Shown one piece after another: positions 9,271-10,357 of a stretch of 10,357 bases of DNA. The stretch spans positions 1 through 10,357 of the forward strand of contig JAISZV010000269.1 in NCBI GenBank assembly GCA_031284475.1. Reading direction: 5' to 3'. Numbering within the stretch: position 1 is the first letter of the stretch; every line of letters begins with the position of its first letter. The notes beneath the pieces were generated by a model that saw only the letters and a list, made by a program, of their open reading frames with translations, was not told the DNA's origin and did no database searches. The position numbers and the translations under genes are program-made. Source of the DNA: Proteiniphilum sp. (GTDB taxonomy: Bacteria; Bacteroidota; Bacteroidia; Bacteroidales; Dysgonomonadaceae).

Positions 9271-9449
9271 TCTAAAACTATTTGTGGGATAAGGGCGCGG
9301 AGGAGAATACGGCGTAGCCGCTCATTGTCAACGCCCGGAAATCCCGGTAACAAACAACCTCTTGGAAAAGTGAAATCAAATGAAATTATGCCTATTTGCA
9401 TTTGGTTTCAAAGCTTTATTCCCCGAAAGCGATAAAACATATTTATAAT
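9271..9449 (-). promoter_or_regulatory. btuB leader between aptamer and start codon, probable riboswitch expression platform
   Basis: About 180 nt separate the aptamer from the btuB ATG. On the minus strand there are two candidate hairpins. One (9409-9372) pairs GAAACCAAATG with CATTTGATTTC, 11 positions with a single mismatch. The other (9345-9286) pairs GGGAT with ATCCC and, further in, GGGCG with CGCCC around an inner CGGC/GCCG stem, and it ends 15 nt before the ATG. Neither is followed by a T-run, so control of translation initiation is more likely than termination. A 15-codon frame (9325-9278) ends 7 nt before btuB and is probably fortuitous. Confidence 0.5.
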
Positions 9450-9632
9450 TCCGGCAGGTCTTCTGACTTACTCCCGTGCCCGGACGCCTTCCCATTCCGA
9501 TTTATCGAAACAGTGGCAATTGAGTTATTTGTCCGGCACGTAAGCGGAGCTTACAGCAGCGGGTCTGTTCAGGATTTGCACCTGATTCCCTTTTCATCAT
9601 TCATTCCGAAGCCTTTTGAAATGAATAACACC
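9450..9632 (-). ncRNA. Cobalamin riboswitch aptamer upstream of btuB-btuG
   Basis: This leader RNA element binds adenosyl- or other cobalamins and represses the downstream genes when B12 is abundant. Read on the minus strand the hallmark blocks appear in order: a P2-like stem UCAUUUC/GGAAUGA; AAAAGGGAAUCAGGUGCAAAU with a UCAGG/CCUGA stem; CAGACCCGCUGCUGUAAGC; then GCCACUG, GGGAAGGCG, and the B12 box AAGUCAGAAGACCUGCC at 9469-9453. The usual box is AGUCAGGAGACCUGCC, so it has a single G-to-A change. A GGU/ACC closing stem with AAUU/AAUU just outside it is possible for P1. The order and spacing of the blocks are those of the standard family, so the identification is strong. The exact ends are estimates. 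Confidence 0.95.
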
Positions 9633-9642
9633 AAAATTCGGC

Positions 9643-9651
9643 GCAAAGATA
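9643..9651 (-). promoter_or_regulatory. Promoter of the riboswitch-btuB-btuG unit, -7 box
   Basis: The minus strand reads TATCTTTGC, an exact TAnnTTTGC match identical to the nrdD -7 box. Transcription would begin about 5-10 nt downstream, just before the first riboswitch stem, which suits the aptamer. No TTTG -33 box is evident. The region where it should lie overlaps the inverted repeat at 9669-9684. Confidence 0.6.
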
Positions 9652-9660
9652 AGTTGTTTT

Positions 9661-9856
9661 TGGATTTTATCCGATATAACGGATGAAATTTATCTGAGAT
9701 TTTTACGCCGCTGAGGAATCAAAATTGCGTCAAACCCGGTGTTATATTCCTGGTTTGGAGCTGTTTTTATTTTTCACGGTAGGGGAGGAGAGAAGGAGCG
9801 GTTTCGCCACAGGTTCATAATTTGTAAAATGAATTGCCGTCAATCTGTAAAGTAAA
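9661..9856. other. Non-coding spacer upstream of the btuB promoter and the DUF433 fragment
   Basis: Apart from the small inverted repeat at its left end I see no gene, RNA or clear plus-strand promoter. Reading upstream of 9857 in all three plus-strand frames shows no remnant of the missing DUF433 N-terminal half. Confidence 0.5.
9669..9684. repeat. Short inverted repeat ATCCG-N6-CGGAT near the btuB promoter -33 region
   Basis: Two perfect 5-bp arms are separated by ATATAA. Seen from the btuB promoter they cover the position expected for the -33 element, so a bound regulator could influence the unit alongside the riboswitch. The arms are short and the match may be chance. Confidence 0.25.
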
Positions 9857-9964
9857 ATGTCGTACGACGAAATTATTTCCGATTTTCCCGAACTGAACCG
9901 GCAGGATATTTTTGCCTGCCTTGCTTTCGCTGCCCAAAGGGAACGAACTTTGCACTGCCTTTAA
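9857..9964 (+). pseudogene. C-terminal fragment of a DUF433 (antitoxin-like) protein
   Basis: An ATG-initiated frame of 35 codons encodes MSYDEIISDFPELNRQDIFA and then CLAFAAQRERTLHCL. This resembles the C-terminal half of DUF433 domains, which typically read GxSYxEIxxDYPxLTxEDIxAALAYAA. DUF433 proteins are small DNA-binding antitoxin-like proteins often paired with PIN-type toxins. The expected N-terminal half (a SGTRI-like strand and helix) is missing. An in-frame TAA lies 9 nt upstream of the ATG, so it is probably a decayed remnant. The frame itself is intact, without internal stops. No partner toxin is visible. The AAA-type fragment starts 8 nt downstream. A chance similarity cannot be excluded at this length, but the match covers about 30 consecutive positions. 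Confidence 0.65.
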
Positions 9965-9972
9965 ATAAATAG

Positions 9973-10275
9973 ATGATACGGCAGGAAGAAATATCTTTGG
10001 TTATGGATGCACAGCGGGAAAGTTTTTTGAAACAGGATTCCGGCCTCATCCGTGATGCGCTCTCCGAAATACCCATCGCAGATTCGTTTGCCGTAATAAT
10101 AACCGGAATGCGCCGCTGCGGAAAAAGCACCCTGCTTCTGCTACTGCTTCGCCAGGATTATCAGGATGCCAGATACCTCAATTTCGACGATATATGCCTA
10201 TCCGGCTTTGAAACCGGAGACCCTGTACGCCTTCACCGGGAAATAGAGAAGCGGGGAATAAACAGGAATAATTGA
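9973..10275 (+). pseudogene. Truncated AAA_14/DUF4143-type ATPase, N-terminal fragment only
   Basis: The 100-codon frame begins like the large Bacteroidales family of AAA_14 ATPases with a C-terminal DUF4143 domain, whose members are around 390 residues. The Walker A motif is intact: GMRRCGKS at residues 45-52 after an IIT strand. It is followed by the family-typical YLNFDD (68-73) and GFETGDPVRLHREIEKRG (78-95). The next expected segment is the Walker B strand with its FFDEIQ-like motif. Instead the frame reads INRNN and stops, and nothing in the remaining 82 nt looks like the missing part. Homology therefore ends near 10257, and the product would lack Walker B, the sensor and DUF4143. It cannot be a working ATPase. 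The family is common in mobile and variable regions of these genomes and its role is not established. Confidence 0.8.
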
Positions 10276-10308
10276 TTTTACTTGCTTGTGCTTGGCGTGC
10301 GGCCATTA

Positions 10309-10339
10309 TCACATCATTAAATCATCACATTAGTCACAT
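10309..10339. repeat. TCACAT-rich degenerate tandem repeat
   Basis: TCACAT occurs at 10309-10314, 10325-10330 and 10334-10339, linked by ATTA- and ATCA-type spacers. The tract lies just beyond the broken end of the ATPase fragment. I recall similar low-complexity TCACATTA strings between genes in Bacteroidales genomes, but the copies here are few and imperfect. Confidence 0.4.
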
Positions 10340-10357
10340 ATTCTACTTGTTTGTTGC

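Noticed and set aside
9396..9686. 96-codon plus-strand frame across the riboswitch region
   Set aside because: It is the antisense of a well-conserved cobalamin aptamer and has no protein family resemblance.
9873..10130. 85-codon minus-strand frame over the DUF433 and ATPase fragments
   Set aside because: The plus strand carries recognisable DUF433 and Walker A sequence here. The minus-strand product resembles nothing.

Overview
The window looks like a chromosomal segment of an anaerobic Bacteroidota species, most likely of the order Bacteroidales. The reasons are the TAnnTTTGC-type -7 boxes, the lack of clear Shine-Dalgarno sequences, a SusC-like/BtuB-type TonB-dependent receptor paired with a surface lipoprotein, an oxygen-sensitive class III ribonucleotide reductase, and Bacteroidales-type AAA_14 ATPase and DUF433 remnants. 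No species can be named from this sequence alone.

Layout, left to right. Bases 1-3058 (+) carry the 3' part of asnS (asparaginyl-tRNA synthetase) followed 9 nt later by complete lepA (elongation factor 4), a translation-linked pair. Only 4 nt separate lepA from a convergent nrdD-nrdG operon (5632-3063, minus strand). It encodes the anaerobic glycyl-radical ribonucleotide reductase and its radical-SAM activase, with reading frames that overlap by 7 nt. An AT-rich spacer (5633-6001) holds the nrdD promoter.

Bases 9651-6002 (minus strand) form one vitamin B12 uptake unit. It has a promoter, a well-conserved cobalamin riboswitch aptamer, a structured leader of about 180 nt, a btuB-like outer-membrane receptor, and a lipoprotein joined to it by a TAATG stop/start overlap. 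The lipoprotein has a YncE/DUF5074-like beta-propeller sequence and a surface-export-like signal, and it fits the B12-capturing BtuG family. When cobalamin is plentiful the riboswitch should shut the unit down. When it is scarce, BtuG would capture B12 at the surface and BtuB would import it using TonB energy.

Bases 9661-10357 look like decayed accessory DNA: a spacer, the C-terminal half of a DUF433 protein (9857-9964), the first quarter of an AAA_14/DUF4143-type ATPase cut off before its Walker B motif (9973 to about 10257), and a short TCACAT-rich repetitive tail.

I see no CRISPR array, tRNA, rRNA or intact insertion sequence. The most interesting points are the B12 unit with its possible long-range leader interaction, the palindrome over the nrdD promoter, and the two adjacent gene fragments at the right end.
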